Origin: JACVRW01 sp963734365
GTDB lineage: Bacteria > Actinomycetota > Thermoleophilia > Solirubrobacterales > Thermoleophilaceae
Reading direction: 5' to 3'
DNA length: 64,000 nt
NCBI GenBank assembly: GCA_963734365.1
Contig: CAVTGV010000002.1
Coordinates: 1 to 64,000 of the forward strand
The notes beneath the pieces are model-generated. The model was not told the DNA's origin. It searched no databases and worked only from the letters and a program-made list of their open reading frames with translations. Positions 1-7,650 of the stretch are shown here, piece by piece. Position 1 is the first letter of the stretch. Every line of letters starts with the position of its first letter. A program made the translations under genes and the position numbers.

Positions 1-1
1 G

Positions 2-493
2 TCGTCGGCGGTGGGCCCGTTCTACTGCCCGGCCGATCAGCGCGTGTACGTGGACCTCTCCTTCTACAACGACATGACCCAGCAGCTCGGGGCCTCCGGC
101 GACTTCGCCTGGGCCTACGTGATCGCCCACGAGCTCGGACACCACGTGCAGAACCAGCTCGGCACGAGCAACGAGGTGCGGCGCCTCCAGCAGCAGAACC
201 CGGGCGACGCCAACCGGCTGTCGGTGCGGCTGGAGCTGCAGGCGGACTGCTACGCCGGTGTGTGGGCCCACACCGTCTACGAAGCGGGCGACCTCGAGGA
301 GGGCGATGTGGAGGAGGCCGTGGGGGCGTCGGAGGCGGTGGGCGACGACCGGCTTCAGGGCCGCGCGCCGGGCGGCATCAACCCGGACTCGTTCACCCAT
401 GGGACGAGTGAGCAGCGGGCGCGCTGGTTCAACAAGGGGCGCGAGCGTGGGGAGCCGGGTGACTGTGACACGTTTTCGGTGGACTCTGTCTAG
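2..493 (+). CDS. Neutral zinc metallopeptidase, C-terminal part (5' end outside window)
   Basis: This is the C-terminal ~163 codons of a YpfJ-type neutral zinc metallopeptidase; the reading frame is open at the left edge of the window. The family core is visible: GPFYCPAD followed by YVDLSFY, then the zinc motif HELGHH (bases 128-145) and, about 30 residues on, ELQADCYAG, which supplies the third ligand region. The C-terminus has the usual ERARWF-like helix (EQRARWFNKG). By family knowledge these are predicted membrane or exported proteases of unknown substrate. A second, damaged copy with almost the same DNA lies at 4663-5128, so this one appears to be the functional parent. Identification is firm; function beyond metal-dependent proteolysis is unknown. 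Confidence 0.88.
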   Translation, partial: SSAVGPFYCPADQRVYVDLSFYNDMTQQLGASGDFAWAYVIAHELGHHVQNQLGTSNEVRRLQQQNPGDANRLSVRLELQADCYAGVWAHTVYEAGDLEEGDVEEAVGASEAVGDDRLQGRAPGGINPDSFTHGTSEQRARWFNKGRERGEPGDCDTFSVDSV

Positions 494-557
494 CGCTGCT
501 GTCGGGCGGTCGCGCGCGTCACACCCGTCCGCGGAACCCTCGCGCTGCGCGCTCGAA

Positions 558-628
558 TCGCTCGCCGCAAGCGGCTCGCTCGGACATGCTCCGCGGCCGG
601 GTGTGCCGCGCACGCCCGCCAGCGCCGG
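558..628 (+). repeat. 71-bp dispersed repeat, copy A
   Basis: This block matches the reverse complement of 23261-23331 over its whole 71 bases with few mismatches. The shared core begins TCGCTCGCCGCAAGCGGCTC and continues through GGCCGGGTGTGCCGC. Both copies lie in gene-free DNA within about 250 bases of a GH1-gene tail. No transposase or clear terminal repeats accompany it, so it may be a genome-wide extragenic repeat or debris of a segmental exchange. Confidence 0.7.
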
Positions 629-641
629 AACGTCAATCTCC

Positions 642-724
642 TCAGCCTCGCAGCGTTCCTGAGCGTGCTATCCGGCGGAAGGTGCGGCTGCTGGCTCGTG
701 GGGTGCGCTTCAGCGTCTTCGGGG
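642..724 (-). pseudogene. Fragment of a GH1 beta-glucosidase C-terminus
   Basis: Read on the minus strand this encodes PKTLKRTPRASSRTFRRIAR and ends SGTLRG. It is nearly identical to the last 26 residues of the GH1 glucosidase at 23514-25055, and the DNA is also close to identical, including a run of about 20 shared bases at the end of the block. Homology stops abruptly near 724, where no GH1-like sequence continues. It is therefore a detached gene tail rather than a gene. Confidence 0.75.
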
Positions 725-1306
725 TCGTCGGTCCCTCGGTCTGGCGGGCACCTGCGCCGTTCGGAGAGACTCCCGCTCGCGAAGTATTCGCTCGCCGGTG
801 CCGCTCAGGGACGAGCCGTTGCGCCGCACTCATTCGAGTCACCGGCACGCCGAGCTCGAGTACCGTCGCGCTTCGACCCGGGGCTGTCGGGCGGCGTGCG
901 CGAGTATGGGGTGAAGCGTCTCCTTGGACCGTTCAGTTTCTAACGACGCGCGCGTCTTGGACGGCTGTCGAGTTCACGCGAAAGGAGCACTCTCTCGCCG
1001 GTGCTTCGCATCCTCGCGCGGAAGCGACACAGCGAACGATTCGCGCGCAGCGACGCCTCCCCAACCGGCAAAGACTGAGGCGGGTCGTTGGGGCTGACGG
1101 ATAACTCTCTTTGCTGCTCGATCTCGTCCGTTGCGCAAGCAAACTCGTGAGGGCCCCAGACTTCCGCATCCACGCGGAAAGAAGGACTTGGCGCCCGTAT
1201 CGAATTGGCGCGCCTAGGGTCAGTGACCACGACATGTGAGAATGCGCCACCCGCGGCGTATTCCCGTCCCCCCATTGCGCGGAGTGAGCACGGTGAAGGA
1301 GGGGCC

Positions 1307-2149
1307 ATGGCGACGGTTACGGACCAAGAGGCGCAGCAGATCGACAGGGCGAACGAGATAGGCCGTCCGCCGGTCGTGTTCGTCCACGGCCTGTGGCTGC
1401 TGGCCAACAGTTGGGAGGGCTGGGCCGCGAGTTTCGAGGCCGCCGGCTACACGGCCCTCACCCCCGGTTGGCCGGACGATCCGGCGACCGTCGACGAGGC
1501 GAGGGCGGACCCCGACATTTTCGCCGGCAAGACGCTCAAGCAGATCGCCGACCACTACGTAGAGGTGATCAGCCGGCTGGCGGCGAAACCTGCCGTCATC
1601 GGGCACTCCTTTGGCGGGCTGCTTACGGAGATTATCGCCGGACGCGGACTCGCGGCCGTGTCTGTGGCCATCAGTCCCGCGCCGTTTCGCGGCGTGCTGC
1701 CAATTCCGATCACCGCGCTGAAGGCCTCCTGGCCGGTTCTCCGCAACCCGGCCAACCGCAACCGCGCGGTCCCACTGAGCTACGAGCAGTTCCGGTACGC
1801 CTTCGCCAACGCGGTCAGTGAGCAGGAGGCGAGGCGTCTGTATGAAGCCTTCTCCGTACCCGGATCCGGGGGGACGACCTTTCAGGCGGCAACCGCCAAC
1901 CTGAATCCGTGGACCGAAGCGAAGGTCGACACCAGGAGCCCCGAACGCGGGCCGCTGCTGATCATCTCCGCCGACCAGGATCACACGGTGCCGTGGTCCA
2001 TCGCGAACGCCTCATTCAAGAAACAGCGCCGAAACGCCGGCGTCACCGAGATCGCCATGATCCCGAACCGGGGGCACTCGCTCACCTTCGACAGCGGCTC
2101 GCGGGAAGTCGCCGACAGGGCGTTGGCGTTCGTCAAGCGTTCGATGTAG
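1307..2149 (+). CDS. Alpha/beta hydrolase
   Basis: A 280-residue alpha/beta-hydrolase fold enzyme, probably cytoplasmic since there is no signal peptide. Visible landmarks are the oxyanion segment VFVHGLW (about residue 24), the nucleophile elbow GHSFGG with Ser101, the acid-bearing strand IISADQDHTVP, and the catalytic His in PNRGHSL near the C-terminus. The start chosen is ATG 1307, preceded by GAAGGAGGGGCC; the frame is open 34 codons further upstream but without a ribosome site. Resemblance is to haloperoxidase/esterase-like hydrolases, and the substrate cannot be read from sequence. It converges on the epimerase gene at 2226. Confidence 0.85.
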   Translation: MATVTDQEAQQIDRANEIGRPPVVFVHGLWLLANSWEGWAASFEAAGYTALTPGWPDDPATVDEARADPDIFAGKTLKQIADHYVEVISRLAAKPAVIGHSFGGLLTEIIAGRGLAAVSVAISPAPFRGVLPIPITALKASWPVLRNPANRNRAVPLSYEQFRYAFANAVSEQEARRLYEAFSVPGSGGTTFQAATANLNPWTEAKVDTRSPERGPLLIISADQDHTVPWSIANASFKKQRRNAGVTEIAMIPNRGHSLTFDSGSREVADRALAFVKRSM

Positions 2150-2225
2150 CGCGGCCGGCGGGCCCTTCACCTCTGCGCTTGCGCGCGAGCACCCACTGGA
2201 CTCGACGGGCCGTTCCGGGCGCGAT

Positions 2226-3200
2226 CTAGGCGGTGACTTTCTGGTGCTCGGCTGAGGAGGACCTCTCCTGTTCGCGGTACCAGCGCACGGTTTGGTCGAC
2301 GGCGTCGGTAAGAGGGGTAGCGCGCAGCCCCAGCTCGGTTTCCGCGCGGGACGCGTCGACGATGAACGGTTCGTCGAACTCGTAGCGCATCTCGTTGATC
2401 TCGCGCACCGTCCGGTTCACGAGCCCCAGCGCGCGCATCTGCCACGCCGGGGTGACCCTCAGCCGCAGCTTGGTACCCGCGGCCCGGTAGACGAGTTCAA
2501 CCACCTCGCGCGTTGTTCGAGTCTCGGGACTCGGCAAGTGCCAGACGCGTCCCAGCGCGTCGTCGCGTTCCCCGAGGTGGACGAGGTTGTCGCCGATATC
2601 GGGGATGAAGGTGTAGGTGTGCGGCATGTCGGGGTCGCCCATCACCGAAGCGGTCTTGCCGGCGAGTGCCGGCGGGATGACCCAGTCGCCGATCAAGGAC
2701 TGCTCGCCCGCGCGCGGCCCGAAGAAGTCTGACGCCCGCCCGACGGTGACCTGGACGCGCCCGTCGTTGTGCGCCGCCATGAGCTCCCCGGCCATGCCGG
2801 CGCGGACGCGGCCCTTGCGGGTGTGGGCGTCTGAGGCGCGGTCCTCTGTGAACGGCCGCCCGTTGGCCCGCCCGTACATGTAGACGTTGTCGACCACGAC
2901 CAGGCGCGCCCCGGCGGCCTGCGCGGCAGCGATCGCCGCCGCCTGCAGACCTGGGAACTCCTGCGCCCAGCGGTGATACGGCGGGTTCAGCGCCTGGTAG
3001 ACGACCTGCGCGCCGCGCGTCGACGACGCCGCGAAGGCTGGATCGGTTACGTCGCCGGCGACGGACTGGACGCCCGTCATCGGCTCGCGAAGGCCGGACC
3101 GATTGACGACGCGCACCGATTCGCCACGGCGGGCCAGCGCCTCCGCGACTGCCATCCCGACAGCACCGGCACCGAGCACCACATGGTCGACGGCATCCAT
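2226..3200 (-). CDS. NAD-dependent epimerase/dehydratase family protein
   Basis: A 324-residue extended short-chain dehydrogenase-like protein. The N-terminus carries a dinucleotide-binding glycine motif (LGAGAVGMAVAEAL). Conserved later segments include VVDNVYMYG, where the family Tyr sits, and a SDFFGP/TFIPDIGDNL region typical of NAD-dependent epimerases acting on nucleotide sugars or related substrates. The classical YxxxK spacing is not obvious, so catalysis is uncertain. The start codon overlaps the stop of the membrane-protein gene at 3200-3832 as TGATG, implying translational coupling and a two-gene operon. Confidence 0.82.
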   Translation of the reverse strand: MDAVDHVVLGAGAVGMAVAEALARRGESVRVVNRSGLREPMTGVQSVAGDVTDPAFAASSTRGAQVVYQALNPPYHRWAQEFPGLQAAAIAAAQAAGARLVVVDNVYMYGRANGRPFTEDRASDAHTRKGRVRAGMAGELMAAHNDGRVQVTVGRASDFFGPRAGEQSLIGDWVIPPALAGKTASVMGDPDMPHTYTFIPDIGDNLVHLGERDDALGRVWHLPSPETRTTREVVELVYRAAGTKLRLRVTPAWQMRALGLVNRTVREINEMRYEFDEPFIVDASRAETELGLRATPLTDAVDQTVRWYREQERSSSAEHQKVTA

Positions 3201-3832
3201 CACGTCACGGGCGAGCGCGCGGGCGTGAAGCGCGCGAGCAGCAAGCCGCTGAGCAGCACGAAGACCACCGCGCCGAAGGCACCGAACACCGTGAACTGCT
3301 TGTCGACATCGATGCCGCCAAGCGTCGTCGCGCCCCACCCAATTGCGAACAAGACCGGCATCGCAGCCGCCCACGGCAGCGCGAGCGCACGGCGTCCCTG
3401 CCGGGCAAGGACGAGCCCCTGGGCGCCGCCGAGCACCGCGCCGCTGACGACGCCCATCACGGCCAACGCACCGAGGTCGGTCTCGTAGCCGACGAGTGCA
3501 GCGCCGGCGGCCAGCCCGCCGGCATAGCCGACGGCGCTCACGCCGATCCAGGCTGGCGCCTTCCCGAGAACGCCCTTGGCGGCCCACCACTCGACGGCGC
3601 CGAGGCCGGCTCCGGTGAGCGCGCCACCCACGAGCGCCGCGCCGACGGCGTCCACGTGGCCGCCGACCCCCCAGCCGATGTACCCGGCGATGGGGAAGGC
3701 GAGAGCCACCGCGACCCACCGCCAACCGGGAAAACGACGCTGCACGGGCGGGTCGTGAGCGGAATCGCGGGACGTCCGCTCCGCGGGGTCGATGCTGAGC
3801 GGTGAGAGCCGCTCCGGTGTCGAAATCGACAT
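3200..3832 (-). CDS. Multi-pass membrane protein, unknown function
   Basis: A 210-residue protein with about 35 hydrophilic N-terminal residues, then six hydrophobic glycine/alanine-rich segments (for example WVAVALAFPIAGYIGW and VFGAFGAVVFVLLSGLLLA). No catalytic motif is visible. The start at ATG 3832 is supported by AAGGAG eleven bases upstream; longer versions of the frame lack a ribosome site. It precedes and is coupled to the epimerase-like gene, so the two probably act together, perhaps in envelope modification. That role is inference from adjacency only. Confidence 0.72.
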   Translation of the reverse strand: MSISTPERLSPLSIDPAERTSRDSAHDPPVQRRFPGWRWVAVALAFPIAGYIGWGVGGHVDAVGAALVGGALTGAGLGAVEWWAAKGVLGKAPAWIGVSAVGYAGGLAAGAALVGYETDLGALAVMGVVSGAVLGGAQGLVLARQGRRALALPWAAAMPVLFAIGWGATTLGGIDVDKQFTVFGAFGAVVFVLLSGLLLARFTPARSPVT

Positions 3833-4374
3833 ATTTGGCTCCTTGAACCTGGGAGAGGGCGCGGACCGCTGAGGGTCGACGCGCACAAGCCGGCCTAGAG
3901 TTAGAGCCGCAGAGATCGCCCGCCAACTTCTGCGAGCGCACACCTATGGTAGTCGCTTTGACCGCGCCTGACTCGCAAGCGCGAGTCGGCGCGGGGCCGA
4001 CGCCGCTGAGTCGGCGCGACCGTCAAGCTGAGGCCTACCACCACACGCAGCCGCCGAGGCGTCCGCATGGGCGCTCCTGCTCTCCATGCGAAGCGGCGAC
4101 AGTCCGCCAGCGTCGTCCTGGATGGGTCACTGGAAAGCAAGAGGGCGAAAAGCCGCGCTTAGAGGAGTACCATCGGTTGGCTGGCCCTGTGGCCAGCGGT
4201 TTCCGGCCGAAGAAGCGGTATGACGCCGACTCGCGTGATCTAGCGCGCCGAGGCTATCCACTATTGAGGCGAACGGGATCGTAGATCGACTGCAGGGCCA
4301 GTCCTCTTTGACGACTACCCCGTGAGGGGCACGATCCCTGGGCCTCGCGGTCTGAGCAGTAGAGTGCTCGCGAG
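3833..4374. other. Intergenic region with stem-loop
   Basis: No convincing gene is seen in these 540 bases. A short perfect stem (GACTCGC/GCGAGTC, 3970-3987, 4-base loop) lies upstream of the membrane-protein gene. A TAGAGT box at 4360-4365, nine bases before ATG 4375, looks like a leaderless promoter for the zinc-finger gene that follows. Confidence 0.45.
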
Positions 4375-4590
4375 ATGGAAGGTGGTGAGCACTCCTCAGT
4401 CGAGCTAACGGTTTCCGTCAAGGTGCCGTGCCAGGAGTGCGGTGGCCGGGGCTATGTCGAGACGGTAACCGGGGACGGCCGCATCACGCGCGACACGTCG
4501 GAGGAATGCCTTCCCTGTAGGGGTACGGGTCTTATCCCGGAGGACATGCCCCTCTCGCAGTTCCAAGCGCTACTGGCAAGTCACCTGTAG
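4375..4590 (+). CDS. Small DnaJ-type zinc-finger protein
   Basis: A 71-residue protein with two cysteine knuckles of the DnaJ central-domain type: CQECGGRG near residue 19 and CLPCRGTG near residue 43. Together they can form one zinc site. There is no J-domain or client-binding domain. Free-standing mini-DnaJ zinc proteins are common in actinobacteria, but their role is not established. The TAGAGT box nine bases upstream suggests a leaderless transcript. It sits alone between gene-poor DNA and the decayed metallopeptidase copy. Confidence 0.72.
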   Translation: MEGGEHSSVELTVSVKVPCQECGGRGYVETVTGDGRITRDTSEECLPCRGTGLIPEDMPLSQFQALLASHL

Positions 4591-4662
4591 TCGTCTAGGT
4601 CCTCATTCTGCGCCGGCCGACCCGGAGTGCCGAAACGGTAGTGCGGGGACGGGGTCCGATCT

Positions 4663-5128
4663 ATGGAGGTTTGCGGGGCGGTGGAGTTTGAGGCGCTCGA
4701 CCGCTGGTACCTGGAGCAGCATCCGGGAGTACGACCGGTCACAGCTCGTGCTCTACCGGGGCGGGGTCAATACCGGGTGCGGGAGCGCGTCGTCGGCGGT
4801 GGGCCCGTTCTACTGCCCGGCCGATCAGCGCGTGTACGTGGACCTCTCCTTCTACAACGACATGACCCAGCAGCTCGGGGCGTCCGGCGACTTCGCCTGG
4901 GCCCACACCGTCTACGAGGCGGGCGACCTCGAGGAGGGCGATGTGGAGGAGGCCGTGGGGGCGTCGGAGGCGGTGGGCGACGACCGGCTTCAGGGCCGCG
5001 CGCCGGGCGGCATCAACCCGGACTCGTTCACCCATGGGACGAGTGAGCAGCGGGCGCGCTGGTTCAACAAGGGGCGCGAGCGTGGGGAGCCGGGTGACTG
5101 CGACACGTTTTCGGTGGACTCGGTCTGA
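4663..5128 (+). pseudogene. Decayed second copy of the zinc metallopeptidase
   Basis: A near-identical DNA copy of the gene at the left window edge (about 99 percent over the shared part, from my reading) with two lesions. First, the N-terminal piece (FEALDRWYLEQ) is in the frame of ATG 4663, while the rest (YDRSQLVLYRGG onward) is in the frame of 4688, so a frameshift lies near 4725. Second, 153 bases present in copy 1 (116-268) are missing. The break is at a 6-base TGGGCC that flanks the segment in copy 1. The deletion stays in frame but removes HELGHH and ELQADC, so even a translated product cannot bind zinc. Confidence 0.85.
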
Positions 5129-5452
5129 GTTTGTACCCGCGAGCGATCAACTCGCGACGCATCCCCTCGTCGCTCTCATGCACCCACGCGGCATAGCGCT
5201 CGATCCCGGCCGACGAGTACGCCGCCTCCATCGCCCTCGACGGCCGTGGCGCGCTCGGCGGCCCCGAGGTCGCGACCCAGCAGCGCGTTGTTGTAGACGC
5301 CGCGCTCGGGCTCGTCGGGGAAGACGGCCGCCGCCACGCCGTTTAGGCGCAGCAGCGCCCCTCCGGGCGAGCCGCGGGCGTACTCGTCCCACGAGGCGAG
5401 GCAGCGTCGCGGCTCCGCCGGCATGGAGGTCGCTGTCGGTGATGGGTGCCAT
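5129..5452 (-). pseudogene. Truncated, frameshifted GNAT-type acetyltransferase N-terminus
   Basis: Three minus-strand frames read consecutively give one plausible protein: MAPITDSDL...AATL, then LASWDEYARGSPGGALLRL...ERATAVE, then AMEAAYSSAGIERYAAWVHE...ARGYKL. Each join needs removal of one extra base (near 5405 and 5235). The order and style match the N-terminal half of actinobacterial GNAT-family proteins, which is family recollection rather than a search result. The fragment stops exactly where the stop codon of the metallopeptidase copy begins, marking a recombination junction at about 5128. Confidence 0.6.
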
Positions 5453-5605
5453 AGGGGTGAGGGAAGTGGGAGCCGAGCTAGGTGGCGCACTGGCGCAACC
5501 GGGCGTTGTAGCGCACGCTTGTCCGCTTGACGTTGGTTGGGCTCGCGCCTTGGCGGTTGACGCCGTGGGTGGGACGGGCCGCGTGCTGGTGCAATAGTCG
5601 GGGCG

Positions 5606-6445
5606 GTGGACGCTTCGGGTTGGCCAGCGAGCGAGCGGAACGATCTGGCGCGGGCGGCGATCGTCGCCACACTGCTCGTAGTTGCCGCCCTCAGCTGGCT
5701 GCTTACCGACGAGCGGATGGCGGGCATGGACGAGGGCCCCGGCACCAACCCGGGATCGCTCGGCTTCTACGTCTCGGTGTGGATAGTGATGATGGCGGCG
5801 ATGATGTTCCCCTCGGCAGGCCCGATGGTCGTCGCCTACGCGAAGGTCCAGGGGCGAAAGCGCGACCTTGGTCGCGCGGCAGTGCGGGGTGGGACGGCGG
5901 CATTCGTGGGCGGCTACATCGTCGTCTGGACGGCGGTCGGCATCGTGGCCTACGGGCTGTTTGACCTGCTCCGCTCGGTCGATCTCGACGCTCTCGCCTG
6001 GAGTCGCAATGGTCGCTACGCCGCGAGCGCCGTGATCGCAGTCGCGGCCGTCTATCAGCTCACTCCGCTCAAGGACGTCTGTCTTGCCAGGTGCCGTAGC
6101 CCGCTCGCGTTCGTGGTCGGATCGTGGCGCGACGGCCGACTTGGCGCCGCGCGCATGGGTGTCGAGCACGGCGGCTGGTGTGTCGGCTGCTGCTGGGCTC
6201 TGATGGCGACGCTGTTCGCGCTCGGCTTCATGAGTGTCGCGTGGATGGCCGTGATTGCCGCCCTGGTCGCGCTCGAGAAGCTGCTGCCGTGGGAGAGGGT
6301 CGCCAAAGGCGGCATCGCGTTGCTCCTCGTCGTCCTTGCGCTCTGCGTCGCGCTGGCTCCGGAACGGCTGCCCGGGCTGACCGTTCCCGGCCGCTCGGAG
6401 ATGCCATCAATGGACAGCGCCGGGAGGTCGGCGATGGATAACTGA
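5606..6445 (+). CDS. DUF2182 family membrane protein
   Basis: A 279-residue polytopic membrane protein of the DUF2182 (COG5486) family, predicted metal-binding. The signature segments are present: an MMAAMMFPSAGPMV helix, YQLTPLKDVCLARCRSP in the middle, and HGGWCVGCCWALM later. The Cys residues and Met clusters suggest a metal such as copper, but that is not proven. Start is GTG 5606. It converges, two bases apart, on a DUF1326 gene. The two families usually neighbour each other, so a joint function is likely even though here they are convergent rather than co-transcribed. Confidence 0.88.
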   Translation: MDASGWPASERNDLARAAIVATLLVVAALSWLLTDERMAGMDEGPGTNPGSLGFYVSVWIVMMAAMMFPSAGPMVVAYAKVQGRKRDLGRAAVRGGTAAFVGGYIVVWTAVGIVAYGLFDLLRSVDLDALAWSRNGRYAASAVIAVAAVYQLTPLKDVCLARCRSPLAFVVGSWRDGRLGAARMGVEHGGWCVGCCWALMATLFALGFMSVAWMAVIAALVALEKLLPWERVAKGGIALLLVVLALCVALAPERLPGLTVPGRSEMPSMDSAGRSAMDN

Positions 6446-6446
6446 G

Positions 6447-7085
6447 TCAGGCGGTCTCGGACGAGTAATCGAAGGTCGCCTCGTAGCCGCACTTGCCGCT
6501 CAGCTCGAACTCGAGTGGACCGTCTTCGACCCTGAGCAAGTCAGCGACGACTTCGCGCCCGGACCGATGGTGGCCAGGGATGACGCAGGTCACTGTCTCC
6601 AGCTCGGCGACGGGCTCGCGGACGCGGACGCTGACCTGACCCCCAGCGCGAAACCAACCGTGACCGGGTGTGTGGTCCACCTCGATCGCAACGTGGCGCA
6701 CGCCCAGCAGCGTGCTCGGCTTCCAGACCCAGGGGAACTGCAGCTCGGGGGTGCCACCAACGCGGCCCAGGAAGATGCTCTCGAGCGCCTCCCGCTGGTG
6801 CTCATCTCCGCGTTTGTCGATGTAAAGCACGAAGCTCCACGGGGAGCCCGGCTCATCGTCGTCATACCGGAGTGCGAGCACGGCTCGCAGCCCCGCGAGC
6901 GCGACCCCGCCGGCCCAGCCCGCGTCGATCTGCCACGACAGCGATCCCAGGCAGACACCGTAGGTCGAGCGCCCACCCCTCTGCCCCCCGATCGTCCGGC
7001 AGGGACAGATCGCCTCGCAGTTGCACGCCTCCAGGTAGGTGCCCGAGACTCGCCACGGGAAGTAGAAGTCGAGGTCGACACCCAT
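6447..7085 (-). CDS. DUF1326 domain-containing protein
   Basis: A 212-residue soluble protein beginning with the DUF1326 signature: YLEACNCEAICPC near residue 17 gives a CxC...CxC cysteine cluster, suitable for metal or redox chemistry. Later features are an SFVLYIDKRGDE strand and a C-terminal KCGYEATFDYSSE segment. I chose ATG 7085 because a TAGCGT box lies nine bases upstream, a leaderless promoter pattern seen repeatedly in this window; GTG 7091 would leave only three. The DUF2182 partner lies immediately downstream on the other strand. Biochemical role is unknown. Confidence 0.87.
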   Translation of the reverse strand: MGVDLDFYFPWRVSGTYLEACNCEAICPCRTIGGQRGGRSTYGVCLGSLSWQIDAGWAGGVALAGLRAVLALRYDDDEPGSPWSFVLYIDKRGDEHQREALESIFLGRVGGTPELQFPWVWKPSTLLGVRHVAIEVDHTPGHGWFRAGGQVSVRVREPVAELETVTCVIPGHHRSGREVVADLLRVEDGPLEFELSGKCGYEATFDYSSETA

Positions 7086-7650
7086 CAGCACGCCACGCTA
7101 CACCCGGTACGGCAGGAAGGGTCATCCCGTCGTGGCGAGCGGAAGCCGGGGCAGGGTGCACCACTGGCGTCGCTCCTTTGCGCGATTCGCGGGAGCCGCT
7201 GCGCCTTGAGTCAGGCGCCTGCGGCTCATCAAACTCGGCAGCCAAGGCATCGGGCAACCGGGCGGGTCTATCAGGCGGGAAGGGGAGTGCGGACGTAGGT
7301 GCAAGGGTGCTATCGGAACGACGCCAAAGCCACTCGGGCTGGGCCGGTGCTACATCCGCGGAATCGTCCAGAGAAGGGGCGCGAGAACGTGCGAGAGGCG
7401 GGTCGCCGGTGCGCGGGATGTCCGGGCACCCTCGACGGCGGCCCCGGAAGCAACATCATCATCCCGTAACCACCGCTCGCAAACGCTGGGCCGGCCCCTT
7501 CCAGGGCCGGCCCACATCACCGCCGGCCGAGCCACCACATCCGCCGAGTCGCCGTCCAGCTGAGGGATCGGCTTGTGGCACGGTCCCGGGCGGCTGGATC
7601 CCTCGGCGCGAGACGCCCTGTGAGCGGGCCATCAATCGGACCGTGCTCTC
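7086..7650. other. Intergenic region
   Basis: About 560 bases between the DUF1326 start and the end of the substrate-binding-like gene. I see no credible gene on either strand. The main structure is the strong hairpin at 7487-7514. Confidence 0.5.
7487..7514. terminator. Strong hairpin, probable terminator
   Basis: Perfect 11-base arms TGGGCCGGCCC and GGGCCGGCCCA enclose a 6-base loop (CTTCCA). It lies about 140 bases beyond the stop of the minus-strand gene at 7651. There is no U-run, which is usual for high-GC actinobacterial terminators. Confidence 0.5.

Larger units (their letters stand above)
494..1306. other. Gene-poor stretch holding repeat and gene debris
   Basis: About 800 bases without a credible complete gene. 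Two blocks in it recur near 23.3-23.6 kb: a 71-base repeat (558-628) and the tail of a GH1 glucosidase gene (642-724). The rest contains only short open frames with poor protein character. A GGAGG-like ribosome site at 1298-1304 belongs to the hydrolase starting at 1307. Confidence 0.6.

Noticed and set aside
586..1104. 172-codon plus-strand ORF in the left gap
   Set aside because: Arg/Pro-rich nonsense composition. It covers the reverse strand of the glucosidase-tail fragment, so it is a shadow.
3201..3941. Long in-frame extension upstream of the epimerase gene
   Set aside because: It overlaps the membrane-protein gene completely and is Arg-rich. The TGATG junction and dinucleotide-binding N-terminus fix the real start at 3200.
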